NCBI GenBank assembly: GCA_945643635.1
Contig: CALZFC010000001.1
Span: forward strand, 86,001 to 150,000
Direction of reading: 5' to 3'
Length of the DNA stretch: 64,000 bases
Source of the DNA: Allodiplogaster sudhausi
Lineage: Eukaryota; Nematoda; Chromadorea; Rhabditida; Diplogasteridae
Shown piece after piece: positions 36,350 through 47,891 of this stretch. How positions within the stretch are numbered: position 1 is the stretch's first letter; each line of letters begins with the position of its first letter. Made by a program: the position numbers and the translations under genes. A model generated the notes under the pieces. The model searched no databases, was not told the DNA's origin, and worked only from the letters and a program-made list of their open reading frames with translations.

Positions 36350-36758
36350 TAGATATTATATATAGACATATAACCTTATAATATGTATTCTGTTTTAGAG
36401 ATTTGCCGAAGACATCCGCACGCCGATACTACGAAAGTGCTTTCCACTCCTGCAGAGCGTCGCTTGTGTCGCGCCATTCTTGTTCCGTTTTGAATATTAC
36501 GGAATTTGTATGCAAACAAAGGAGAACAACGAATCTTAGGAAGCGTACTATAAGTGACAAATCTTAAAGGTCGATTAACACACCGAAAATATATGATACC
36601 GAAAATGGAAGCGCAGGTGCCTAGTGGCCTTCTCGCACTCGCTTCGGCGCGATCTGCTACCGAGATTCTTCATCTGCTCACGTCTTCAGCCGCAAGCGAT
36701 TCGAGTGGTGCCGACTGTCACCCTCACGACTCATCCTGTCATTAGTAAAAGTACCTAA
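33792..36758 (+). CDS. Srg-superfamily-like chemoreceptor, copy D, 9 exons
   Basis: Exons: 33792-33845, 34019-34243, 34369 to about 34415, 34736-34871, 35451-35612, 35742-35843, 36164-36262, 36399-36481 and 36617-36758; about 349 residues. N-terminus MTPPLPLECRNVSMLPDG with an NVS sequon. Exon 2 runs LSRYNKYLFRNQSISC into TM1. The TM3 exon is 136 nt, six fewer than in B and C, an in-frame loss (LFADYTQG). The TM4-TM5 loop carries KGAHPRGSTVFYFTKLIMDQ. The exon 6 donor is GAG|gcatga. The last exon reads CLVAFSHSLRRDLLPRFF then VPTVTLTTHPVISKST and stops. It is the closest relative of damaged copy A. All exons are open and phases agree. Confidence 0.75.
34995..35400. mobile_element. TACCGTATTTTCTCTATTAG-family element in copy D intron 4
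   Basis: Repeats of TAATAGAACCCCCC and TTGAAAATAGTATCCCTCC, ending CACTTATAGAGAACATACCG. The ends are diverged. It lies between the TM3 and TM4 exons. Confidence 0.75.
36305..36346. repeat. (AT)n microsatellite in copy D intron 7
   Basis: A TA run between the TM6 and TM7 exons, at the same position as in copy B. Confidence 0.95.
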
Positions 36759-38217
36759 GAATGAGAAGGAGGCGATTATGAAGACCCCACTTCGAATAAT
36801 TAGTAAAACATCAAAACTCCACAAACTGCTGGGGACAGCAAAAGTCAGAATATATGTATCTCGCATTGAGTTATGTGAATTACGCGGTCATAGAACAATA
36901 TTCTATATGGTGTTGACCTTTTATTTCTAGTAAGAGTAGCAGTACTGCATGTATTCTGGCATTTCCTCTGTGTACCGTTGGTACTGCCATAGAGATTTTC
37001 CTTCTTTTTTTTTTTTGTCCAGGACACGCCTGGGTATGTCTCAGACTTGGACCAGACATCTATGTACATATATATTTACATAGTTAGAAGTTTATGTGTC
37101 CAGGATATGTTTCGGTTTTATTTTGAAACCGTCATGACCAATTAAGGTCATCGACAAATATAAAAAAAAATGTATTCCAAGGAATTCCAGGCAGCTAACG
37201 ACTTTGTTGGATTGTTCGCAGAGCTACTGCCCCCTTTGCGCCTGTACATCTTTTTATTGACCTTTTTTTATATAATTGTGCTGAGCTTTATAGATCTCCG
37301 CGGGAATAAAAAATGCTTTCTATTCGTGCACTTATGATAGTAGGCTTTCCGAGTAAAAAGATTTATCATCGGAAACGAATTAATACACTTTCGGTACTGG
37401 ATACTCTTTGAAAAAGTTGTTGAATCTATGTTAGCAAAGTGCACAAAGTGCCATGAAATTTCGTTTCTTTCTTTCATCTTTTCCGAATCCGGGAATACGA
37501 TGGAATTTTACAACTTTTATTCTGCTGCTACAAATCTGTAAAGTAATTCTTAGAATGGAATTAGTAATGTCTGTAATTCTTAGAATGGAATTAGTAATGG
37601 ATGTTCGATGACAGCAAAGGTTGTGATTAACATGAATTGGTTAGTAGAAGCTGTTACTTGATGTAACTCCAAACTAAAAAGCCTGCTATTTAGGCTATGA
37701 CTACTACTACTAAAATTTTCTCTCTTACCACTTCATACTCGTCGTTTTCTTTCAATGAAAAGTCGTCTTAGTCTAGTTTTAGGCCTCCTCTAATGTCCAG
37801 AGACATATCAATAGTTGAATTATAAGACGCTCTCGCAATAGGAATTGTGGGCTGGGTCCTTCGAGGGCCAATCACCCCCCCCCCTCTGATATAATGAAAA
37901 AATTGCCTCCTCAATTGTGTGCGGAGGCTCAAGATATGTACTATCTTTCCGTATCTGCTGCTCTCATCAGAGCATTCTCTAGACCACGAAACCATTGGTG
38001 TCGTGTGTGCGTTCTCCATTCGTTTTTTTTTCAGCTGCTTTTTCCGAGTAATCGAATGGTACGGGGCACAATTAGCGTGTGCTGCTTCTTTTTTTTTGCT
38101 TTTCTCTCTCACGTGTTGTGCTAGGGGTAATTTACGCCCGAGCACCGGCACAAGTTACGAAAGCGTGAAAAAAAGATGTGTGGCCTGCTATATCTGCGGA
38201 GTGTGACGGTGTGTGGA

Positions 38218-38264
<47 letters not shown>

Positions 38265-39178
38265 GGAAAAAGAGAGATGAGAGAGATAAGGAGAGGAAAA
38301 GTATGTGTAGATAGACTACTAGATATAAAGAGATAAAAAGTGAGAATTGTGCTGAATTCATTTGCATGTCAAAGTGCGTATGTTCATACCTAGATAGTAG
38401 TGTCTCCGTTGCAGAGGCTAAAACGCGCAGCTGTTTCAGTCATTCTGGACTTTTTGATTGCTTACGAGTGACAAGTTATGTATGTACATACATAAGTGCG
38501 TATATAGAATGTGAATACAATGTCTCCTGGCTACTTGTGAAAAGGCACTTTGAACTTTTTTCAGCACTTTTTACTTTGATTTCTTTTGCTTTCCTGGGAA
38601 TCGGCTTTCTCTCTGATGAAATCTCTGATTTCTCATTGTACATCTGCATCAAGATGCGCAAAATACGCTTCAGTTTAATAAACCTCAATTGAGATGTTTA
38701 GTTATGAGCTTTCATTTCCTCCTCGGTTAACGGGAAAGAAACACCTCAAAACAATTCAAATAGATGTCATCGTTTCCGCCAGATTTGTTTGACATTTACA
38801 GTATCTCTATCTCATCCATAAAATGAGCTTCTTCTCTTCTGCTCTTTTTTCTTCCCCTCATTTCAGCTTCTTTCCTCATGCTGCCTCAAGCGTATTAGTG
38901 GACGAATTGTATAACTAATCTAAAATTATTTAACTTTTTTTTATCAAAGTAAGCCACTAAATAAATTGTGAAGACAAAATATCTAATTAAGGACGCACGA
39001 AATGATGTAGTTCATCGAACTTTCCTGGCAAATGTATAGTAGTAGAGTTTTGTTTGAATCACATACTATTCTATTCTCCCTCGCCCGTTGTATCTTTAGG
39101 CAATAAGACGCGAATTCAAACGTGAGTTTTTTTAGGGTCCTGTAAAGAAATAAAAATTGAAACAACGACAAGATTGAC
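36759..39178. other. No supported gene between copy D and gene E
   Basis: Contains a GA microsatellite at 38219-38290, a duplicated TAATTCTTAGAATGGAATTA word at 37542-37600 and AT-rich sequence. Open stretches at 37894-38206 and 38366-38692 have no splice-consistent structure or recognised motif. Confidence 0.4.
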
Positions 39179-41543
39179 ATGTCCCTTCTATCATGGCTGT
39201 GGCTGGCTGGCGAGTGCGCGGCTTGTCTATCCGTTCTTCTTGAGAACGCGCTCCTTCTCGGATGCATCATCCGCGCGACACCGCGCACCCTTCGCGGCTA
39301 TGCGCTCGTGCTTCTTCTGCAGGTATGCATTTTTGTTTAATATTTTATAATAGATTAATTAAGTAATTAATTTAATTATTTATTTATCTTTCCTTAAAGG
39401 AGGGCGATCACCGAAAAATATTTAATGCATGTTCGGGTTGCCGCGTCTGCCCTGTGATTCCTCACTCTCATTCTCGTGTGCTATTTCGCTGGTCGCACAA
39501 ACCAGCTGCGCGAAAATAGCCCGCGCAAATGCGAGTGCGAAGGGGCGCGGCAATTTAAAATATCACATAATTTTTACGGTGATCGCCCTCCTTTAACTGG
39601 GGCCTGCAATTTGTTTGAATTCACCTGAATATTATCATCGCATGACGCCTTTAAAGTTGCGTGAAACTCAGCCGTAGGCTTTTGGAATTTTCGTTGCCAT
39701 TGTATTGACGTTTGTCTAATTCACACATGCTTCTCACGCCGTCGTCTCAGGCAAAACGGCGCGAATTCAAACGTGAGTTTTTGGCGTCTTTAAGATGTCG
39801 GCCGAAGTCTTCTCTTCGCTGGCGTCGACGTTGACGCTGACGCGCATCGTGCCCGTGTCGACCTCCTTCATCTTCATCCATCACGGCCCTTGCATCTACG
39901 TCCATCGGCAAGTCTGCTTCCTCTTGACGGTACGGAAGGCAGAGCAGCAGCCGAAAATAGTATTTTAGGTACAGAAGGCGCTAGCCGAAGAGATATTGTC
40001 ACGCCGTTGACAAAGTCATTTAAACAGCAAAAGCTTTATAATCACTGGCTTTTTCAAAGTAGTAACCAAAAACCTTTTTTTTCCTTTCAAAGTAGCCTTT
40101 TAGCCGCGACGAAGAAGGAATGTGTATTCAAGATGGGTTTGCAACAGTTATGAGTTCAGGAGTCTTTTGGATGGTCTTTTGTACTTTGAAAAGAGAGTAG
40201 AGTTATGACTATGCCTTGAGGCCGTCTCCCTGACTGGCTTCACGTACTCCTTCGGCCTGGTCGCCATCATGTTCGCCATCCGGCTCTATGCCATGGAGAG
40301 ACAGAAGCCGATGTCCGTCTCGCTCATCGCACGCGTCATTGCCGTTGCTGCCGCTGTCACGTTGCTGCCGACGGTGAGAGAGAGAGTAGGAGAGAGAGAG
40401 AGAGAAAGTAGGAGAGAGAGAGTAGGAGAGAGGGAGAGAGTAGGAGAGAGAGAGTAGGAGAGAGAGAGAGTAGGAGAAAGAGAGAGAAGGAGAGAGGATG
40501 AGAGAGCGGGAGTGTGAGAGAGAAGGAGAGCTAGAGAAAATGTATGAGAGTGAGATGGGAGTAGAGAGTGGAGAGAGAGAGAGAGAAAGACTGTGAGATA
40601 GAGGTAGAGAAAGTTTGCGCCCGCGCGAATCAAGGCATCAACGAATAGCACAGTCTTGTAAATAATCATTCGCAACGGTTTCTTCTGCAATGGTATTTTT
40701 TTGTTGTTGTTGTTGTTGTTTCGTGTCTGTGCAGACAAGCGACATGATGCGATTCACCAATTATGCTCATCCGATTATTGACAATTGGCTGCTCTCTAAT
40801 TCTTTTTCCTTCGATGAGTCATAGTGATATTTAGGAAAGATATAACATAAAATATTTTTAATAATAACAGAGAACGAAAGCTGCTACATAAAATATTACT
40901 TCCTTAATATATATTTAATATAATTTATATTTAAGCTGCTACTTAATTAATAGTACTTCCAGAAATAATATCCGATATCCTCGACCCTTCTCAGGCTTCG
41001 CTCATCATTGACCAGGCGCCCTTCGACGGCCTCTCTGCCGTGATTCGGCGTCATCGTCCGGGTATTCTGGAGGAGGATGACGTCATTATTACTGGTATTA
41101 CTGTGACCTTAATTAAGGCTTACCTTAGCAGGCCTTAATGAGCCTTAGTAGCCAAACATAAATCTTATGGCTAGCAGATTGGCTCTTCTTAATTCTCCTT
41201 GTAATTAGTTGGATCTAATATTATATAATCAACTGTCACGATACATCTTTACGATTTTGTACACAACCAAGCAACTTATGCCTACTTTTATTTTATTTTT
41301 ATTAATTTTTAGAAATATATTTTTTTTTCCCTCCAGGCTTCGTGTCCGTGACCGATAGCCCTCGCTGCATCGCCTACCTCGGCTATCTCCTTTTGGGTGC
41401 TACCGTACTCTCGGCGATGATTGTGATCTCTCGCCGAACGATTCTCGCCCGTCTCCGAGAGATGCAAGGCGCCGCGTGGGCCAACGGCGTCTGTCGACTG
41501 ACGCCACAGGCGCAACTGGCGCATCGCCAGTTTGTTAGGGTAT

Positions 41544-41584
<41 letters not shown>

Positions 41585-42456
41585 TTGTCTCCCGTTCTCT
41601 CTTTACCTCTTTCTCTTTATTTATCTCTTTTTCTTTCTTGCTCTCTCTCTCTCTGTTTCCCACACCTACATATGTCTCTCTCTAAACTTCTATCACTCTC
41701 TCTCTCCCTCTCTCTCTCTCTAACGTTCTCTCACTCTCTCTTTCTCTATCTCTCTCTTTCACACAGATGCTGACCATCCAGTTCGTCCTGATCGCCCTTG
41801 CAGTCTATGGCTTGGCGTGCTTTGCTGTCGAAGCCACCGACCTCCTCCGGTCGCCGCTTCTCGAATCATCCATTTTCATCGTTAGTAATCTTTTAATCTT
41901 TTTTTTTTAACTTTACCTTCATTCATCTCTTCACTTACCTATTCTTATATGAACTTTGTGGTAAAACAAAACAAACAATAAATTATGCTCTCTATCTCTT
42001 TCTCGACTTGAGATTAACGATTCAAAAGATGCTAGGCTAAAATTAATTTAAAAAATTATAATTGTTATTACCATTCCATACTAACAGTAATGTTAAAGTA
42101 GTCATGTATGAAATGCATATATGTTAGTTTTGTTCGAAAAGAAAAAAAAAGAATTTCACTTTACTTGTCTATTTAGATGCTTCAAGTCGGCTACATTCTC
42201 TCGCCACTCGTCACAATGTTCTACGTGCCATCTTATCGAAAGTGATTTTTATTTTTATTTTTATTGTTTTCCCAACTTTATTTTCTTCTTGAAATCTTTG
42301 TGTATGCTCAAAATCGTTAGTTTGAACAGAGAAGCTGCACGACTTCTCTGTGGTGAGAGAAAGCAAAAGGAAGACGATTCGTCCAAGCTTCGAAGCACTG
42401 ACTTTAGTCAGTCTACCCAATCGCGCGACACCAATAGCAGCATCACGCAAGTGTAG
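39179..42456 (+). CDS. SRD-like (Str superfamily) chemoreceptor, gene E, 8 exons
   Basis: Exons: 39179-39322, 39795-39929, 40221-40373, 40995-41094, 41337-41539, 41767-41880, 42177-42241 and 42330-42456. Phases join exactly, giving 346 residues. It starts MSLLSWLWLAGECAACL. Exon 2 has TLTLTRIVPV then FIHHGPCIYV. Exon 3 is TGFTYSFGLVAIMFAIRLYA (TM4 region). Exon 5 has GYLLLGATVLSAMIVISRR (TM5) and LTPQAQLAHRQFVR. Exon 6 has MLTIQFVLIALAVYGLACF (TM6). Exon 7 is YILSPLVTMFYVPSYRK (TM7), followed by a Ser/Gln-rich tail ending SSITQV. It is the plus-strand paralogue of F; TM segments are very similar and the tails differ. Exon 3 acceptors in both genes are TTGAG. Intron 1 has a MITE; introns 3 and 5 have GA and CT tracts. 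No lesion is seen. Confidence 0.87.
39394..39596. mobile_element. MITE of the GGAGGGCGATCACCG family, best-preserved copy
   Basis: TTAAAGGAGGGCGATCACCG at the left end and CGGTGATCGCCCTCCTTTAA at the right end are perfect 20-bp inverted repeats. The interior contains AACCAGCTGCGCGAAAATAG. It lies in intron 1 of gene E and is absent from gene F. Confidence 0.9.
40374..40610. repeat. GA microsatellite at the exon 3 donor of gene E
   Basis: GA repeats with GTAG interruptions begin within the donor itself (ACG|gtgagagagag). Confidence 0.95.
41546..41765. repeat. CT microsatellite in gene E intron 5
   Basis: Nearly all of intron 5 is CT-rich repeat, from just after the donor AGG|gtatgat to the acceptor ACACAG. 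Confidence 0.95.
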
Positions 42457-42639
42457 CGGGCACGGCGAATGATTTTATTCCACTTAATGCTAATTATTTT
42501 TGCATAAAAATATAAAATGAATACATACATATGTACATACATGCATATATGTATGTAATAGAAGTTGAAAGATGTTTATACAAACATATAAGCATGATTA
42601 TGATATACATACGTTCATACATATAATGATAATATATAC

Positions 42640-42775
42640 AGTGTTGCAAGGCACTTCCTACTCCTCCTCCTCCTTTTCTTTTGCACTGATATCATGACGT
42701 CGTACCATACTTATTTGAATATGTTATCTTATCTTTTATTGATGTAGTATGAATAAATAAATAATTCAAAAATAT
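42640..42775 (+). mobile_element. 3'-end fragment of a CR1-like LINE
   Basis: TTTATTGATGTAGTATGAATAAATAAATAA at the end resembles the 3' terminus of the 12.7-16.2 kb LINE (TTTATTTGATGTATGAATAAATAAATAAA). Only the untranslated tail remains. Confidence 0.5.
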
Positions 42776-43303
42776 TTTGTGATCAAATCGTGAAACAGTC
42801 GAAAATAAAAAACTTTATTCTTTTGCAAACACCATATCATTAATTGTGGTCTGTATGTTGCCAATCTGCAAAGTAGACTGCGAGATGGAGCTGAACGCAG
42901 AAAAACTACTTTGCTGAAAATTCAAATAAATATATATATAAAAACATACCAGCTCGGTGATCTATGCAAAGTTTGTGAAGAAAGACGCTCGCCCTCCTTA
43001 TCGCATAGTATAAAAGCAATATTAAATAATGGTAATAAACAGTACAACTGTTTTCTGGCATTCTTCTTCGCATTATTATTATTATTTTATTATTTTCAAC
43101 ATATTTTTGAATAATTTTTTTTTTCTTCACCATTTCCCCCTCAAGATGAACAAATTTGTGGTGCTTCACCAAATTGAAAGGTGCAGGAAGGACAGAAGGA
43201 CAGCCGTAATCTACTTGAATTTTTTTTATATTTGCAGCACTCACCTCTCTCCAAGTCACATGTTTCCTCACCCTTATGTACGTGAAAAAGGCGCCATTTG
43301 ATC

Positions 43304-43346
<43 letters not shown>

Positions 43347-43728
43347 ACAAATAAATAAATAAAACTCAAGATAGATTTTTGGCTCCTTTAAGATGTTGCT
43401 TCTTTGGCATCCGATTGTTCCGTGACATATGGTACACACTTACTTCATCATGGATATTACACATATAGATATATATGTATGCATAAATACACAACAATGA
43501 ATAGAGGGAGCGTACACAAAAAAGAGAGAGAGCGAGAGAGAGCGGCTTTAAGGAGGATAATCACTGAAGGAAATAAATGCTGGCTCAAATTTGCCGCGCA
43601 TCCCCTGGACACGCCTAGTCTCGGGTGGTAGAGAAAAGTTTTTTTTTTTGCGTTATCCAAATTCCTATTATAAGCTGCACTTACTACATTTTCAGTGATG
43701 GTCCTTCTTTAAAATAGAAGAGAAAAAA

Positions 43729-43815
<87 letters not shown>

Positions 43816-44138
43816 TAAGAAATAAACAGCGATGAGGCAGGCATGAAAGTTGAAGGATTAAAAAAAACCAAGAATTACAAGAGGAATAATAATGAAAAGA
43901 GGAAGAAGCTACCATATCCCTCTTCGTCCTCAATCAATAAATCAATCAATATAAATTGTATATTTGAATTTGGCGCGTGAACACTTTATCTTTCCGTTTT
44001 TTGACCTATTATATGTATGTATGTATATAGTCTGTGTGGTATAATGTAAGTTGTCTCGCTCCTCCTCATCCTTCTCAAAAACAAAAGGCGAAAAAATTTT
44101 CCTTTCTCCGTCTCCGCACACACCCCTGAAGGCACCCC
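42776..44138. other. Repeat-rich spacer between gene E and the RSBP-1-like gene
   Basis: Contains an (AAAT)n tract at about 43303-43363, a MITE at 43547-43712 and an (AT)n tract at about 43731-43811. Minus-strand open frames here are AT-repeat translations and carry no recognised domain. I see no gene. Confidence 0.5.
43547..43712. mobile_element. Diverged MITE of the GGAGGGCGATCACCG family
   Basis: TTTAAGGAGGATAATCACTG at the left and TCAGTGATGGTCCTTCTTTA at the right are imperfect inverted repeats matching the ends of the 39394-39596 copy. The interior is diverged. Confidence 0.65.
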
Positions 44139-45631
44139 TTAGGCATAGCTCGTTTTCAGCTTCGAGCACATACACTGCGGACGGCAGGAAGTACCGCGCC
44201 GTCGGCGTGGAGTTACCTAATATAAAATAAAAATTATTATTTAAAATATATAAAAAATATATTTAAAAAAATTGAGACCTATAAAAGAATAATAATTAAT
44301 TTAAAATAAAAAAAAATTATTAAAAAATAAGTATCTATTTTTTAAATTGCTCTATATCTTCAATGTAAGATACAAGTAAGAACACTTGCAAAAGTACCAG
44401 CAATATAATCTACTGCTATAAAGCGAAGGAAGGTGATGAATGCAAAAGAAGAAGAGAATCAAGCATAAGTATAAAGGGTCTATAAAGGGTCAATCGACTC
44501 GAAGGAATATATTTTTTTTTAAAGGAAAAAAATGTGGCACAGGTATACAATGGGAAAGCTTTTTTTTGTAGTATGAATATTTTTATTATTTGATGAATGA
44601 CGAAAGAAAGTCATGAAAAGATCGAAAACTGCACCGCCTAAAAAACAGAAAAGTTCAAAAACTACGGCCCCACCTTATCCGTTGGACTCGATTCGCTAGT
44701 CGAAAAGTGCACAGTGATGAGATTCTCGAGGTTCTCGAGCATCGCTTCCATATTGGCTATCTGGAAGAGTTATTTTTTACCTCATAAATTTACTTAGTAT
44801 ATTCAAACAACAAAAAATCCTCTTTATATTATTAACCATCAAAATACGTCCAAATCTTATTTCAACTATATTTCTGATCTACGCTATAAATGTAGGAATG
44901 CACTAGTCAGCCTTCCCCAGAATGAAATGATGTCGATTACATTGTTTGCGTAAGTTTGAAAGAGGCTACAACACAAGGGAGGAAACTTGCAAGAAAATAT
45001 CAGACAATTATGCTTACAGCTAGAAATGACAGTTAATCAATAATTTGAATCTGGCAAATAATCTATCAGTCATTTCAAATTTGGACAAGAATAATCAATC
45101 AATCAACAATAATTCAAATGTAGGAAGTACTTAATCGATAATTCAATAGGTTGTGTAATTAATTAATTAATTGACTAATACATAGACTAACTAATTAATT
45201 AATTAATTATCTAGTCAATTATCTAGTCAATATAATTAACTAGTCCAATTACCTGTGCCGGTGTAATGGAAGGCTCGACGGGCGCTGGGAACGTCTTCTC
45301 GAGTGCGCAGCATCGACGCATCTCGACGAGGAAGAGCGCGACGCACCCGATAAACTGCGAGGCATGCCGAGTGAACTCCATGCCTGGAAGAGGGTCTCTC
45401 TTTCTCTCTCTTTCTCTCTCTTTCTCTCTCTCTCACTCTCTCTCTCTTCTCTATCTCTCTCTTTCTCTCTGTTTCACTTACTCGTTCTATCCCTCTTTCT
45501 TTTAATCTTTCACTCCACTCCTCTCACTTTCTTTCTCTCTGTCATTCTCTCTTTCGCTCTCTCTCGTTATCTTTCTCTCTTTCTTTCTCTCTCTCTTTCA
45601 TTCTTTCTCTCTCTATCCTTCCCTTTTTCTG

Positions 45632-45666
<35 letters not shown>

Positions 45667-46907
45667 ACCCTCGGCGTCAGCAGCGCCACCTCCCCTCCGC
45701 TGCCGCTGGCGCCGTCGTGCCTGAGCTGCGGCAGGACACAGTTGCGCGCCGCCTCGCAAGCGCGCAGGCACGCGCGCCCCGACGTCTCCACCTCGAAGTC
45801 AGAGTGAAGAGAGAGAGAGAGATAGAGAGAGAGAGAGGGAGAGAGAGGGAGGGAGGAGAGAGAGGGAGAGAGAGGGAGAGAGAGAGGAGAGCGACAGAAA
45901 TTGAAAAAGAGTAAAAAAAGAGTCATGTTAAAAAGTAAAGGAAAAAATATTAATTTTAAAATTATTAAATCTAAAGCACATATGTATTATGATGTAAAAA
46001 ATTGATTTCCATCGATTGTTCGGTTTATTTCCTTGCATCTATAAAAATGTCACCAAGAACTTTATAGAAGCAAAATAACTTTTTGAGATACTCGTCTATA
46101 TACTATGTATGTACATACAACCATATTCAGGGGGGGGGGTTGCAATTGCTGGCCCAATTTCCTGCATTAGGGAGGAAATTTCACACACAATTAAGCTCGA
46201 AAACGCGTGTCCGTTCGTTCTTTTTGAGCGTCTTTCAATAGTAATTTATAATTGTATGATTCGGCAAGAGAAAAGAAAACCTGGTTATCTCCACAATGGC
46301 GCACTAGAATTAGAAGGGATCTTTCAATCTTTTTTTTCGGCATGCGCTCAATAAATATGAGATCAATTACGATCAATTTGACGCAAGGCCAACAATTTCC
46401 CGCGATTGAAGCGAACACTAACGAAGAAGAAAGAAGAAGAAAGAAGAAGAATATTACAATATTTATAGTCGTTGATTGACGAAACGCGTGCTGTTATTAT
46501 GCTCAAAAAATGAAGTAGATAAAAAGAAAAGTTATCGCCGAAAATTATCGATCCACTAAAAAAAACCAATCTACTCTAACACTATCGCCAAAAAAAGAGT
46601 ATTGGGAGAAGAATGTACCGAATCGTTAGCTGAGACGTAATAGATAATCCGTAAAAAGTAATACATCGGCAAAAGAATAGTTGATAAATGAGTGGAGAAG
46701 GAAAGAAGTAAAAGAAGAAAATCGAATGAAGAAAAAAAAATCAATCGAAAAGTGGGCGGAGTCCAAAATCAGTCGAAAAGTGGGCGGAGCCTCTTGTGTA
46801 CCTCACGGCGGAGACTGGCGCCGTCCTGATGCGTGCCGATGCCTTGGACGGCGTGACGGAAGGCAGCCAGCTGCACGTTGCACTCGTGGACTAGCTGAAG
46901 ATAGAGG

Positions 46908-46958
<51 letters not shown>

Positions 46959-47830
46959 AGAGAAGAGAGAGAGAGAGAGTGAGAGAGAGAGAAAGAGAGA
47001 GAAGAAAGAGATAGAGAGATGGAGAGAGATTAAGAAAGAGATGGAGAGAAACAGGAGAGACTATAGAGAGACAGGGAGAGAGGTGGAGATAGAGAGACAA
47101 AGCGATAAGAGAGAGAATGGATAGTGAGAGACAAGAGATGAGAGAGAAAAATTAAAAAAAAAAAACGAAAATGTAAGGCATACAAAATAAGAAAAAAAAT
47201 CATAACTATCACTTTTTCACGTCTTCTCAGGCTTATTAGCTGATTTTCCTGTACCTTTCCGGCTGGAATTCTTTCTTTTCTGTTCTAAATCATCAGAGAC
47301 CGAGTAGATATTTTCGCCAAACCTTATCAGAGGTACTATATAACCTAAAGGAAAAAACCTCACGCCAACCAACCAGACTAGCAATCACTCCGAGTTGTTC
47401 TGCATACATATGTATATTGCCTGACCCCAACAAGCCGAAGAAAACAATAATAATCTAGCTTTAAGGTCTAAAAACCTTGATCATTACACCGAGCGTCGGT
47501 CATTCTAAACCATACGCATATCATTAATTCCCTAGGCGGCAACCATATGTGGCTTTGAAATCGATAGAAACCTGTGCAAGTCTCGACCCTAGATCTCAAC
47601 CCTAAACATCATGGAATAACCATTTACAACAACGGAATATACCATCAGATTAACAGAATAAACCCTAAAAATCAGTGAATAAAACCCTAATTTGGGTCGG
47701 GTTCGGGTTGGGTTTTGATTTTGGTTTGGGTAGGGGCTGGAACCCTTACCGGCTGCCAACGCTGCTCCGGCGTAGGCGGCGTGCTTTCGGATGCGGCGCC
47801 AGCTGCGGACGACGCGGCGTCCGCGCCAGC
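44139..47830 (-). CDS. rsbp-1: R7 RGS-binding protein homologue (RSBP-1/R7BP-like), 5' end not found
   Basis: Exons on the minus strand: 47750 to about 47830, 46802-46894, 45669-45791, 45253-45383, 44674-44760 and 44139-44216. The order reads TPPTPEQRWQP, LVHECNVQLAAFRHAV, REVETSGRACLRACEAARNC, FTRHASQFIGCVALFLVEM and MEAMLENLENLITVHF. The C-terminus is VTPRRRRGTSCRPQCMCSK and a few residues, then a stop. R7BP-family proteins are syntaxin-like helical bundles that hold RGS7-Gbeta5 complexes at the membrane through a polybasic, palmitoylated C-terminus; the RRRR plus three cysteines fits this. Phases agree except between 45669-45791 and 45253-45383, where one base is missing. The exon near 47830 lacks a clear AG acceptor (CT repeat abuts it), so the 5' exons are unknown. 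The homology call is from remembered family features. Confidence 0.68.
45395..45665. repeat. CT microsatellite in RSBP-1-like intron
   Basis: (CT)n with interruptions fills the intron between the exons at 45669-45791 and 45253-45383. Confidence 0.95.
46900..47150. repeat. GA microsatellite in RSBP-1-like intron
   Basis: (GA)n with interruptions directly upstream (minus-strand sense) of the exon at 46802-46894. On the coding strand it forms a CT polypyrimidine tract running into the acceptor. Confidence 0.95.
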
Positions 47831-47839
47831 ACAGAGGAG

Positions 47840-47853
47840 TGAGAGGAGAGAGG

Positions 47854-47891
<38 letters not shown>

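Noticed and set aside
43942..44175. Longer alternative C-terminal frame of the RSBP-1-like gene
   Set aside because: Out of phase with the preceding exon and runs into intergenic AT-rich DNA. The phase-0 frame ends in a family-typical polybasic/Cys tail.
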